Source of the DNA: Macrocystis pyrifera
Lineage: Eukaryota; Sar; Phaeophyceae; Laminariales; Laminariaceae
Length of the DNA stretch: 64,000 nt
Direction of reading: 5' to 3'
NCBI GenBank assembly: GCA_031763025.1
Contig: JASSKH010000001.1
Coordinates: 24,323,466 to 24,387,465, forward strand
The notes beneath the pieces were generated by a model. It ran no database searches. It was not told where the DNA came from and saw nothing but the letters and a program-made list of their open reading frames with translations. Position numbers and translations under genes: made by a program. Positions within the stretch are counted from its first letter, which is position 1, and each line of letters opens with the position of its first letter. Below, in pieces: positions 52,856 to 64,000 of this stretch.

Positions 52856-53464
52856 TGTTATTTCTTCCAAGTATATACCAGGTATGATACTCGTAGGGTG
52901 TCTGTGTACCACAGCTGTGCTCTTGTACATACATACGTAGTGTTGGGTCTAGTATGGCGTTTCGAAAATATTACGATGTTTTTTCCCCCTGAAAACGCCA
53001 ACTCAATAACGCAAGTCCAAGACCTTGACATTGATAGTGGTCGCCAGTGGGCATTGGAAAGACGTGTGGACGGACTCATAAAAAAAGAGCGAAATACAAC
53101 AAAATCAGTGAAACTAAAATGCCTATTCGCGAAACAAGGTTAGTTATGTAAAGTATGCACCTTTACAGCAACTATGCTCTCTTTGCCGGCCCATAAAAAG
53201 TTATCCTCATGTAAGGGAGGTGCGTCCTCACTGCTGCTGCTGCTGCTGCTGCCGCTGCTTGAATAAATACGTACTGGAAGAGCCAGTGCTGGATGTCAAG
53301 CCGATACATCAACAGGCATGGAGTGTGATGGTATATATAACATACGGAGTACTATACTTCGTCTTTCGGCATGGCGATCACATGGCTGATCCACAAGTCA
53401 TTTATAGTGCATGCGTATATGCACACAACGTGAGGGAACGTCCTTCAAACTAGGCGAGACGTTG

Positions 53465-53945
53465 GTGGCACAAACAGACAGGCAGCCAGCCAGACAGAAA
53501 GGAAGGCGGCAGACCAACAGACAATCACGGCAAAGAATATAGGCAAGGCAAGGCAGATACGGTAAGCGAGCAAGCAAGGCAGAGAAGCAAGCAACCAAGC
53601 AATTCCAGCCAGGTCAGCAAGGCCAGCAGGGCGAGCCGGGCAAGAGAGGCGAGGGAGGCAAGCAAGCAAGCAAGGCAAGCAAGGCAAGCAAGGCAAGCAA
53701 GGCAAGCAAGGCAAGCAAGGCAAGCAAGGCAAGCAAGCAAGCAAGCACAGCAAGGCAAGATAGGCAAGGTAGGCAAGCAAGGCCGGCAAGGCCAGCAAGG
53801 CAAGCAAGGCCAGCCAGGCAAGCAAGGCAAGGCACACAAGCAAGGCAACGAAGGCCAGCAAGGCAAGCCACACATGGAAGGCAACGAAGGCAAGGTAGGC
53901 AAGCAAGGCAGGCAAGCCAAGCCAAGCAAAGGCAAGCAAGGCAAA
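53465..53945. repeat. AAGGCAAGC minisatellite
   Basis: Nearly 500 bp of GCAAG/GGCAAGC units, perfect from about 53655 to 53735. The long minus-strand frame rich in Leu, Cys and Pro is a product of the 5/9-base period. Confidence 0.9.
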
Positions 53946-55699
53946 GCAAGGAGGATACCAACAAGCTGTCGTTACGTAGCGGTAAAACGTACTGGTACCA
54001 GGTACAAGATCCAGCAATACGCAAAGACAGGCGTGGTGTCACAAGGCCCATATGCTGCGTGGTGTGACACGCCATATGACCCAGTACCATAGCATAGTAG
54101 CATGTAAGCATGACAACCTCAACATGCGGCTGAATTAAACGGAACAGCAGCAGTGCAGGGCGAAGCGAACAACAGTCCAAAAGTCTCACAACAGAGACCA
54201 AGTTGCACTTTCTCCACTCACTGATAGCTCTCGATGAATTCCCCGTTCGCCAGCTATTCCACGCAGATCATTTTGGGCAGGTCGTACTGAAGTACCACGT
54301 GAGCATCGGCGGCGGACGGTGGCGCTCGGCCAGTGTACGTGTGGGACTACGCTGCTGCTGTGTTCTTCTGATACCCGACACGACTTTCGCTCGACGACAG
54401 AGGGATACTACTGCTGTGTGGATTGATGCTCCCCGATTTCAGCACCTGCTCCTATATCGAGTCTTATATTCCAACAACATGTTCAATATCTTTTACTCAT
54501 GGGAATTGCACGGCGTGTCAACCACCTAGAGAGATACCAGAGCAGCAACAACTAGCAGCACACTTGAGCACAGGTGCCGGTTTGCAAGGCTTGGTTTCCA
54601 TTTTCCGCCCGGCTAAATAAAGCCTTCATATCTATATGAGTAAGAAACAATTTTGAATTTTGGATCCTGTTTGTCCAAGGTGCACAGCACTGCACAGAAC
54701 ACCACAGCGCACGTGGGGGTGGGGGCGGGGGCGAGGGCGGGGGGCCGCGGCGGTGGTGCCCACCCCCCAAGAAAGTTAGTGCCAAGGTTCACAGAACGGG
54801 CAAGGGACTGGAGGCGAAGACGAGGGTGAAGAAGCCCCGCCCTCCCGAAGCCCCCACCAAAGCCGCCGTTCGGTGCGGAGTCCTGCAATCCGTCACATCA
54901 AAGGAGACTGCTGCTGTTCGTAGGTGGGTGGGTGATTTATTGTTTTTCTAGGCACATGCGGTGGGGGGTGGGGGCGGGGCATAGTGCAGGCAGGACTTCT
55001 GCCCTTTGCCTGGCTCTCAGGTGGGTAAGTCGGATACTTTTTTTCGTTTGGGTGTGGGTTTGCTCGCGACAATCACGTCGGTTTGAACCGCCTCGTACAT
55101 GTCTGGCAGAACAGGCAGCATGAATAGGACTGCAGTCCCGTTTATTACTTATTAACACATACCGGTAGCATTTGACTGGTTTTTGACTGGTTTGTCCCGA
55201 AAACGAGACTGCAGTCCTGCAGCAGTAAATGGGTTGGTTGATACTGCTGGCTGGCTGTACCAACAGCAGTATAATACGAGTAGATCCTATCCTTTACATT
55301 TACATACTCCTCTACTGCTGTTGCTGTTGTGGATCCTTTACCGGCACGTAGCCTGCCGCTCCCCTACGACGATACCTCGTTTTGCTCCCTTTCTCTGTTG
55401 CCACAAGTCCCAGTTACAGTAAGTTCCCTGTGCATTTGGGTTCTCTGGCTTGGCTGCTCTGTCCTCTGCAACATGCGATGTACCTCTTGTACCATTTTCT
55501 TGTTTGGCTTGCCTCGGCCTGCGGCTGTGTTTTTTGTTTTTGTTTTCTTACCCAGTATGTTGGCCTTTCATTTGCAATTATTCCGCTGCGCTCGCAAACG
55601 AGGAAGAATGGAACGGAAAATATGAAAATATCGTCTAAACAATTAGTAATAGGCGCAAACAGGCGACTTGCAAATACCAAGAAGAGCTCCATGCTCCAT
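53946..55699. other. gene-free stretch, nothing recognised
   Basis: Includes a G-rich block at 54712-54760 and scattered CTG-rich words. No domain is recognised. Confidence 0.4.
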
Positions 55700-56440
55700 C
55701 CAGGAAAACGTCCAGGACGCCGTATGCGTGTACGTACGTACCAGTACTTCTTTTGGGATGCACGAAAGAGAGAAGGCACAGCACGGCAAAGCACGCACAG
55801 CACTGCATAAGAATGAAAATATATTGAAAACGAAAATTCGAGTAATAAACAATCCCCGTCCCCTCTCATGCAAGTAATTCTTCCCCGTCTGATTCGAGCA
55901 CCTTGCGCCGGTCAGAAAAACAATCGAACAGCAAGGCTTCTCTCGGCCACGTACGCTGCCCGCCCCTCTCGCGATAACCTCGCCACCGATTGAGTCCGGG
56001 TAAAGCTTTCCTGCCTCGTTCGGCAGCTCGACAGTGTTGGTGCCCAGCCGGTGGAGCTCTCTCTCTCTGCACTCCAGCTTCTTAGCAAAAATAAGCACCG
56101 CTTGAATGTTCTGCAGACTGAAACGGACCTTACAGACTCATACGTATTATGTTCGACCCAACATCAGGAGGCCAGACAGAGCACATTCGTGCTCCCCTCG
56201 TGTCTCGATGGACACGCGACGCCTAGCGACGAAAACAGCGACCGCGCTCCTTCCAACCCCCCCCTCTACCCGCGATGGCGCCGTGCTCGCCGGCGTTGCC
56301 GTGCTTTGAGTACACGCACGCGCACAAAACAAGAAGAAAACAAGGGTTATCGCCAGCAAGAAATAGAAGGAGGCCATGTTCAAGTGGGAGCTCTGAGAGG
56401 CCAGGGATGTACCAATCGAACCCGCTCAGGAAGAAGACAA
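55700..56440. repeat. dispersed repeat, copy related to 34450-35385
   Basis: See the partner entry for shared blocks. The order and orientation are the same, with numerous small indels. Confidence 0.7.
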
Positions 56441-56974
56441 AGATAAGTAAGTCTATAGGTAGCAGTAACAGGTATCTCTCTATTTAAAATAGTACCTGGT
56501 AATAAATTGAGGACTCAGAACAGACGCTGGGTGTACTGATGCCGTTGGGTAGAAACAACGGTTTGGCGTGAAGACAACACACACTGCTGGTCTCACTCGT
56601 TGGTGGCTATATGCGCACTGCTGTCTGCCCGATCCTTCGCTACGATAGCGCTCTCTCTCTCCGCCGCCGCCAGTCTGCTCAAGCTACCAACTGCGTGTTC
56701 AATCGCCTGTATCAAACTCCCAGCTTATGGAACCATTCCACCCCTTCAGTCCTATCACCTACCGTACCAGGGTTAGTCCTATAAAAACTGTCCTCGACGT
56801 ATTTTACCGCGTATTTTCTTCCGGTTATATACGCCAAACACACCAAGGTGTCAAACAAGCCTGCACATACAAACATGTCTTGCATAAGAGCTACATCACA
56901 CAGATGCCGCATCGTAAATATGTGATAGAGCATGCAGACCAAAAATATCCCACCCCGCAACCATGTACCAGGTA

Positions 56975-57355
56975 CGCAAGAGCTATATGCTGCTGTAGAT
57001 CGTACCTGGTACGGCTGCTACCCACGCAAACGTGTGTGCAAGATCTGTAGTAGATCGTGTAGACCCCACTTGATAACCATGTGTGTAAGAGCTACTAATA
57101 GATCATACAGGTCCCACCCAGGCAGGCGTGTGTGTAAGAGCTAGATCATACAGATTCCACCGGGGTAAACACACGTTTGTGTAAGAGCTGTATCGTACAG
57201 ATCCCACCCTGGCAAGCGTTGTGTGCGAGAGCTATTAATAGACCATACAGGTCTCACCCGGGTAAACGTATGTACAAGAGCTGTATCATGCAGACCCCGC
57301 CCGAGTAAATGCGTGTACAATAGCTACTGAAGATGATACAGATCCCACCCGGAAA
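56975..57355. repeat. ~50-bp tandem array
   Basis: About seven degenerate units of the form GTGTGTAAGAGCTA, GATCATACAG and CCCACCCGGGTAAACG. Some units have a TTAATA insert. Confidence 0.8.
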
Positions 57356-58548
57356 AAATGACCTAGATCTCGCGGACCATGTAAATCAAGGATCTATCTG
57401 TCTATTAGAAAGCATCACACGCCGGGCATACAAGCTCACCGCACCTCGAGCTAGCTCGTTTTGGGGTACGTAGATCAAGCAATAGCCTATCTCGCCCAAC
57501 ACTTGCCTTCAAAAGAAAACGCAGAAAAAATAATCTCCTTTCTCCTCATCCTGGGAGTTCCCACCGAACGGCGGTATTTTTTGGTGCCTTTTTTGGTCGT
57601 TTTGAGTGCCTGACGATAGCTACCTGGTAGGCAAGATAGGCACGAAATAGGCGTTCAGACACGCTGTTTCAGAAAAGGTCATTCAGGCATTATTTCAGGC
57701 ATGTGCCTTGAAGGCATGGGCCTAGTGGTGGCCGCCGTTAGCCGAAGTCGAAAATAATACCAGGTACCAGGTATCGCCGTTGGCAGAAAAACCCTTACTG
57801 TCTCGTTACCAAAACCCACCTCACGAGAACCGTACCATTTTATTCGGGCACGTCTGAGAAATTTCGCCTCTACGAGCGGATTTGCGCCAGCTGGTCAAGT
57901 CGTCTTGTGTCTCGTTTTCAGGTTTTCAGGATTCTTTTTCGTGTCTTGGTTTTTATATTATTGATTGGCTTGTTTGGTCGTGTGTTCGTACCCGGTACGT
58001 TGGCATTAAATTTGCTCCTACCTCGATTCAGGTGCAAGTATTTCGATTTCCTCTATCTCACCGTCTGTGACCACATCATTTGTATCTTGGTGGGATGATC
58101 AGTTAGTGAAGACACAGGGTGTACTGATGGTGTTGAATGGAAAGACAACGCACACAACCAGAGCAGGCCAACACAAAAAATACACGAGCACACGACTATA
58201 TTAAAGCGATAGAGCAAGAATAGAACGTAAGAACTCACGAACGTAAAATAGCAGGACAATACAACACACTAGCTACGTTATGTTTTCATGATTGTGGAAT
58301 TATTGGTTGGAGATTGACCATTGGCTTTGCACCCAACCTCACTGGTATACCTGATACGAGGTAGTACTAGTGGAGTGTAGAAATGCACAGCCTGTATAAT
58401 CTCCTGTTGACTCGAAATGCACTCTTGGCGTATTTAACCCCCACATTCCTGCCCCATCTCAACAGCCTGGTATTGTGTCCCTTCCTTCAACTCTCCCACC
58501 TCCCCCACCTTCCCATCTTGCTTTACATGTGTTCCTTACTCTCCCCCC
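57356..58548. other. gene-free stretch
   Basis: Contains two TACCAGGTA palindrome sites and, near 58070-58145, a fragment resembling the inverted-repeat unit (TCTGTGACCACA, then GTGAAGACACAGGGTGTACT). No coding motif. Confidence 0.4.
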
Positions 58549-58604
58549 TCCCCACATACGACTGCGGCCATGCATGACATCGAGTACACCCCCCCCCCTG
58601 CCCA
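58549..58604 (+). mobile_element. heavily truncated SINE tail
   Basis: CATACGACTGCGGCCATGCA, TGACATCGAGTACA and then about 11 C. Only some 45 bp of the tail remain, in plus orientation with the C tract at its 3' end. Confidence 0.75.
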
Positions 58605-59479
58605 CAATGGTCCTTGGTCTGGCGGAATTGAGTACCTCCAGCCTTTTTTGCATTCTGAGTCAATGCTCCAGAGGACACCCTCTCCTCGTCTTCTCTGTTC
58701 GCTCTTACATACACCACAAATAACAAATGTATCACTCTTCCCTCTCCCTTCTCGTTGGGCCGCCTGAGCGTGTACACCCGACGCTGCCAATCTATTACTG
58801 GTTGCCCCTCCTATCCTGCCTGGAATGATATACTGGTAGCGCATACTCTCCAGGTATGTACCAAGCCTTTTCTCCTATCCCAACCAATTCCCTCAGTGCC
58901 TTTTTCGCCTGTTCACGAATGATCCCAAACTTCCCAACGTTTTCTATGTAGTCGCATACAGTGTCTACGTTGACAATGGCAAGGGTTCTCCCGGCCCAAG
59001 TGTTTGATGACTCGACACCAACTCTACAACAGTACGAGCATTCTCTTCAAAACCCCAAACTCATCCAATCAAAGGGCGATCCTGTTGTTTGCATCCCGTC
59101 GGGTACTCCTTTCCACTGTGATATCTCGCAATCGAGTTTTACCGTACATTTGACTCAAATTTTGCCTGAAGTTACTGCCTGCTGTGAACGGTCTACAGCT
59201 CTCCTCTCGATTTTTCTAACCGGCGAGTACAACCTCAATCGTACTTGCTCTATCCAGCACGTACCTATCCCCTGACCCAACATGCCCCCTATGTATATGG
59301 TACATATTTACAGCAGTGGATTCAATACCGCACCACAAATCCGAGATTTCCTTCCTACTTTCTATCTTGCGCATGAAACACAACACAGAGTACACCTGGT
59401 ACAGAAGAACGCGGTACAGCAGCCAGCTGATAGCAGCACACAGAAACACATGGTAAGAAAAATCAATAACATACCGAAA
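58605..59479. other. stretch with weak coding-like signal on the minus strand
   Basis: The minus strand near 58990-58840 reads TVCDYIENVGKFGIIREQAK and EKAWYIPGEYALP, which looks protein-like. It is not continuous and matches no family I recognise. It may be another transposon remnant. Confidence 0.2.
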
Positions 59480-59745
59480 TAACGCAAGAACATGGACCAG
59501 TACCATATATCGCAAGAACACAAGAACACAAGAAGATACCGTAAGAAGACCAGAACATACCGTACGAACACTGTGACACATACCAGTGTACCGTAAGAAC
59601 ACAAGAACCCAAACCAGTATACCGTAAGAACACACAAACATACGGGAAGAGCACAAGAACATACGTTAAGAACACAAGAACATCAGTAAGAACACAAGAA
59701 CATACGGCAAGTACACAAGAACATACCCTGAGAAGACCGTAACAT
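59480..59745. repeat. ~19-bp minisatellite (GTAAGAACACAAGAACATA)
   Basis: A dozen or so units of ACCGTAAGAACACAAGAACA with drift. Confidence 0.85.
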
Positions 59746-60399
59746 GCCTGGTATGATACAATAGAAGGTCATCAGCATCAGAGTGTAGAACACAAAAAAT
59801 CAAGGCAAGACAGCCTCACACAAGAACAGAAGAAGACAAGAACATAGGGTCCGTGTAGCCAAAATCCCCAAGCTTTCCCAGCACTGAGGTGTACGTTTCT
59901 CAGGTTCTGGGGTGCTTGTTGGAGAATTCGGAAATACGGTAAAAACGCTCATCTCCAGGTGAAGATACTTGATACTTTTTTTTTTTTTTTTGTTTTCCCC
60001 CACCACAACGTCTTCGCCCTACGTACATCACCGATGCACGCGGAAAACGTGTGTCGTTCTTCATGATACGTGCAATTTTCAGAAGACGTGGCTATGTACG
60101 GTTTTGGACAGCTCTTCCTGTTAATAGGGGGTTGCTATTATAATATTTATAGGTGGAGCAGCAGTCCTTTGTGTTTTAGTATATGCCTGGTATAAGACAC
60201 TCGGAGGAGATACGATATACGCAGAAAGCCGTATATGGGCCATGATTCGATTAGCTCGACATTATCTAATACGGGTCTAGCGTATCCAGCCGTTTCGAAA
60301 TACAGCGTGGGAACTGACTGGCTGCTCTTCTTGTCAACTCACAGAGATGACAGCAGTTGTTTCGCTCTCTAGGACAACATATACTTGGTGATGTATTCG

Positions 60400-60700
60400 T
60401 GATTTACACCAAAATGGCAAAATATTATTTGATATAACATTAGTATTGATAGCTGTGTATCAGAACTTGGGATGCATGACGCGTACGTACTTGATTTCAG
60501 TATTGGCGAAAACAAGTGAAAATGGCAGTTGATTTCCCCGGCCCCTGATGATTACGATTGCAGTTGGAGGTTTAACTGTTGTGGTACCTTTTATTCGTTG
60601 TACTTGGTGGTTGTACGAAAAAAAAAAACACGAATGACATGTTGCACGATTCACACCAAAATGGCAGATAATCAGCTATATATCAGAATTTTGGGATGCA
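60400..60700. repeat. partial direct duplication
   Basis: TTACACCAAAATGGCA, TATCAGAA and TTGGGATGCA near 60398-60475 recur as TTCACACCAAAATGGCAGAT and TATCAGAATTTTGGGATGCA near 60648-60700, ending at the MITE. Confidence 0.6.
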
Positions 60701-60703
60701 CTA

Positions 60704-60813
60704 TTACGGGGGACCATACAGTAGTTAACAAGACCAAATATTGTTAGTAAGAATATGGAAATATTTAGGTTTTTGTGTGTAGTGTAGGTCCTATTTGCTA
60801 TGGTCCCCCGTAA
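60704..60813 (-). mobile_element. TA-flanked MITE, copy 11
   Basis: TTACGGGGGACCATACAG to ATGGTCCCCCGTAA with TA on both sides; the core is inverted as in copies 4-7. Confidence 0.85.
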
Positions 60814-61999
60814 TACGGTTTTTGCATTCTTGACATTATTATTACTCGTTTTCTCTGCATGCTTTCTTTACGTTCTTTCCTATCTCCACACCAACTGCAA
60901 GATATAGACTCCCGCATTAACTTCGAGATAAAATCCCGCACTAGCTTCAAGATAAAAATGCGGCAACCGAAAAAAGTCGAAATGCAGATGGTCAAAGTAC
61001 TGGACTCAGAATCGAAATCCCGTCAAAACTGAGCGGCATACCCGATCCTACACTAATTTCAATACAACAAATTTCTTCGTATATACAGCAGCACGCACAC
61101 CCGTACAGCAGCAGTTGTCTGTGCACGTACAGAGTACGTGCGTGCAAACGCAGCACCATAATATAATACCAGCGAGGTGTAACAGGTACGTTCATCATAG
61201 GTGTAGCAGTGGTACATACGCAGGTACACATACAAATAGTAGTACAGGAGTGTGGTGGGTACGTACAATGATACAAGGCTGCGCTCCGAGGGCGGCCCAT
61301 TTTGCATGATATATGTACAGCAGTAGTATTAATGGTAGTATACATACAGTACCGGCCTGCTCATGAGAGAGTTCTACCCGGTAACTAAATAACTCACAAG
61401 AAAGTCAGCCTGAAAAATTGAAAAAAAAAATAGAAAGCTCTCAGCCAGGTCCGTGCCTAAGTTTTAAAGAAAGTTGACCCCTTTTCCTGTGACTGGCCTG
61501 GGCCCCTAGGCACGATTCATTGGGCACTTCTAGCGAAAACATCTTCTCGGCGACCAAACTAAGAAAGCACAACATAACAAAGTGTGCTTTCGAGCGCTCA
61601 CAAAATAATAAAGTCAGCCTGAGCCCGATATATGGTTTCTTGTGAGAGGGCCGGTACTGCATTGCATGTATGGTAAAAATAGCCAGGCATCGTTTCTCCT
61701 GCACCCTGCAGCTCTTGGCATTTGCAAGTCGCCAGTCGCACCAAATCACGGACCTCTGTCCGCTCCACGTTTTTCCTGTTCTTCCTCCGGCGAGCGTGGC
61801 GGGCGGCGTACAGCCGCCGGCAGAGCACAGTCTCGCCAACCATACTGTAGTACGAAAACACCGTACACCGTAAATCAATACGAGAACATGGTACACGGAC
61901 ACCCTACGTACGAGCCCGTAGATTTATAGAGCAACACCCCACCCTACCTCACCCTACTCTCCGCTCCAGGTATGTGCGCCTCCCCGACGTCCTGAGGGC
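60814..61999. other. gene-free stretch
   Basis: No domain is recognised. About 61670-61830 may be a fragment of the 34450/55700 repeat family. Confidence 0.4.
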
Positions 62000-64000
62000 C
62001 TAGGACTGCAGTGGCGGCGGTGACGGTGTTGACGGCGGAGGCGATGTCTCCCGCGATGGCTGTGGCAGTGGACTATGTGTAGAGATAGATGACTCCGCCG
62101 GATGCTTTTGTGTTTTTTTCTTTTTGTCATTTGACATGTGGTTGGAGGGGTAGTGGGGGGGGAGGGGGATGGGGGGGAGGGGTGGGGTGGGGTGGGGGTA
62201 GTGGGGGGGGGAGGAGGGGATGGGGTAGGGGTGGGGTGGGGTGGGCAATTGTATACGTGATGGAGGCGATGGGTCGCACGCGGTAGCGGCGGTGTGATCG
62301 ACCTTTTTTTCCTCGCCATCTGACACTTTTATAGCCGAGCGAAACCTGCTACATGGTGAGTTCTCCGGTATTCGTGTTGCTCTCCTTGCTCCCGCCCCCC
62401 CACCCCCTCTCGGCGGGGAGGGGAGGGAGGTAGGGGTGGGGTAGGCACACGTGTAGATTTGATAGAGGCGATGGGTCGCGCGCAGTGGCGACGATGTTGT
62501 TGGCCTTCTTCTTGTCTGGCCGGCTGACTCTAGTGTAAAAAGCCTGTTTCAGAAAAGATGTCTCCGGTGTTCGTGTTGCTCTCCTTGCTCCCGCCCCCCC
62601 ACCCCCTCTCGACGGTGAGGGGAGGGAAAGGTAGGGGTGGGGTAGGCACACGTGTAGATTTGATAGAGGCGATGGATCGCCCGCAGCGGCGGCGATGTTG
62701 TCGACCTTCTTCTTGTCTGGCCGGTTAACTCTATTAGTAGTGTAAGAAACCTGTTTCACAGTGATGTCTCCGGTGTTCGTGTTGCTCTCCTTGCTCCCGC
62801 CCCCCCACCCCCTCTCGGCGGGGGGAGGGGAGGGAGGTAGGGGTGGGGTAGGCACACGTGTAGATGTGATAGAGGCGATGGATCGCGCGCAGTGGCGGCG
62901 ATGTTGTCGATCTTCTTCTTGTCTGGCCGGCTGACTCTATTAATAGTGTAAGAAACCTGTTTCACAGTGGTGTCTCCGGTGTTCGTGTTGCTCTCCTTGC
63001 TCCCGCCCCCCCACCCCCTCTCGGCGGGGGGGGGAGGGAGGTAGGGGTGGGTAGGCACACGTGTAGATGTGATAGAGGCGATGGATCGCGCGCAGTGGCG
63101 GCGATGTTGTCGATCTTCTTCTCGTCTGTCCGGCTGACTCTATTGATAGTGTAAGGAACCTGTTTCACAGTGTTGTTTCAGGTGTTCGTGTTGCTCTCCT
63201 TGCTCCCGCCCCCCCACCCCCTCTCGGCGGGGAGGGGAGGGAGGTAGGGGTGGGGTAGGCACACGTGTAGATGTGATAGAGGCGATGGATCTCGCGCAGT
63301 GGCGGTGATGTTGTCGACCTTCTTCTCGTCTGTCCGGCTGACTCTATTAATAGTGTAAGAAACCTGTTTCACAGTGATGTCTCCGGTGTTCGTGTTGCTC
63401 TCCTTGCTCCCGCCCCCCCCCCCCCCTCTCGGCGGGGAGGGGAGGGAGGTAGGGGTGGGGTAGGCACACGTGTAGATGTGATAGAGGCGATGGATCGCGC
63501 GCAGTGGCGGCGATGTTGTCGATCTTCTTCTCGTCTGTCCGGCTGACTCTATTGATAGTGTAAGGAACCTGTTTCACAGTGTTGTTTCAGGTGTTCGTGT
63601 TGCTCTCCTTGCTCCCGCCCCCCCACCCCCTCTCGGCGGGGAGGGGAGGGAGGTAGGGGTGGGGTAGGCACACGTGTAGATGTGATAGAGGCGATGGATC
63701 TCGCGCAGTGGCGGTGATGTTGTCGACCTTCTTCTCGTCTGTCCGGCTGACTCTATTAATAGTGTAAGAAACCTGTTTCACAGTGGTGTCTCCGGTGTTC
63801 GTGTTGCTCTCCTTGCTCCCGCCCCCCCACCCCCTCTCGGCGGGGAGGGGAGGGAGGTAGGGGTGGGGTAGGCACACGTGTAGATGTGATAGAGGCGATG
63901 GATCGCGCGCAGTGGCGGCGATGTTGTCGACCTTCTTCTTGTCTGTCCGGCTGACTCTATTGATAGTGTAAGGAACCTGTTTCACAGTGTGTGTCTCCGG
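62000..64000. repeat. ~204-bp satellite array, running off the window
   Basis: Unit starts (CCTGTTTCACAG) at about 62543, 62750, 62957, 63159, 63363, 63568, 63773 and 63977, with spacing of 198-207 bp, mostly 202-207. Each unit has GGTGTTCGTGTTGCTCTCC, a C7-9/GGGGAGGGG block, GGCACACGTGTAGAT and GATGTTGTCGA. From 62957 alternate units share variants (GTCTCCGG with ATTAATAG; GTTTCAGG with ATTGATAG), giving a ~409-bp higher-order unit. A more diverged, expanded unit occupies 62000-62340. Minus-strand frames stay open through several units, since 204 is a multiple of three. Confidence 0.9.

Noticed and set aside
53445-54017. 190-codon frame rich in Leu and Cys, looking like a membrane protein
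   Set aside because: Product of the AAGGCAAGC minisatellite; the neighbouring frames are equally open.
57000-57355. CRISPR-like array
   Set aside because: Units are contiguous and degenerate with no unique spacers, and the genome is eukaryotic.
62349-63985. Pro-rich repeat protein on the minus strand
   Set aside because: Frame continuity follows from the ~204-bp period; units of 198, 202 and 207 bp and stops interrupt it, and no start or splice signals support a gene.

Overview
This is nuclear DNA of a eukaryote. Host coding sequence is scarce and split by GT-AG introns. Nearly everything else is transposable elements, satellites and simple repeats. There are no operons or ribosome binding sites. 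The mix (a chromovirus-type Ty3/gypsy element, a Ty1/copia relic, LINEs, a miniature LTR element, very many short TA-flanked inverted-repeat elements, long G/C homopolymers, TTAGGG-like interstitial repeats) fits a repeat-rich protist or alga, perhaps a stramenopile. The species cannot be fixed from the sequence alone. One assembly gap (100 N) lies at 45204-45303.

Layout. 573-3780 and 41480-45203 are two diverged copies of one segment. Each holds two exons of a Vps62/DUF946-like gene, then G-rich DNA, a TA-flanked MITE and a GTC-rich minisatellite. The left copy is broken; the right copy reads open. 5320-8142 holds stacked non-LTR tails and a 5'-truncated LINE on the minus strand. 8199-13957 is a complete Ty3/gypsy element with identical LTRs, inserted into an older SINE tail. 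14490-17255 is a decayed Ty1/copia element. 19200-22100 is mostly SINE copies with long G runs. 23740-24990 is a CCATGG-rich tract enclosing telomere-like repeats. 27578-27750 and 31544-31620 look like the 5' exons of a Vps62-like gene. They may belong to the same gene as the exons at 41556-43268, which would make it about 15.7 kb with introns full of mobile DNA. 33041-34223 is a small LTR element that carries an antisense copy of a whole tRNA at its primer site. 35984-38309 is a large inverted repeat around nested MITEs. 38684-39060 is a second LINE relic. 45304-62000 is mainly tandem arrays and anonymous DNA, and 62000-64000 enters a satellite of about 204-bp units that runs off the window.

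The clearest biological theme is a partnership among retroelements. The LINE and an abundant SINE-like family end in the same roughly 55-bp tail, and both finish in a C tract rather than poly(A). This suggests one reverse transcriptase moves both. About ten copies of a 105-bp TA-flanked palindromic MITE and a strongly over-represented 9-bp palindrome (TACCWGGTA) are the other genome-wide signatures.
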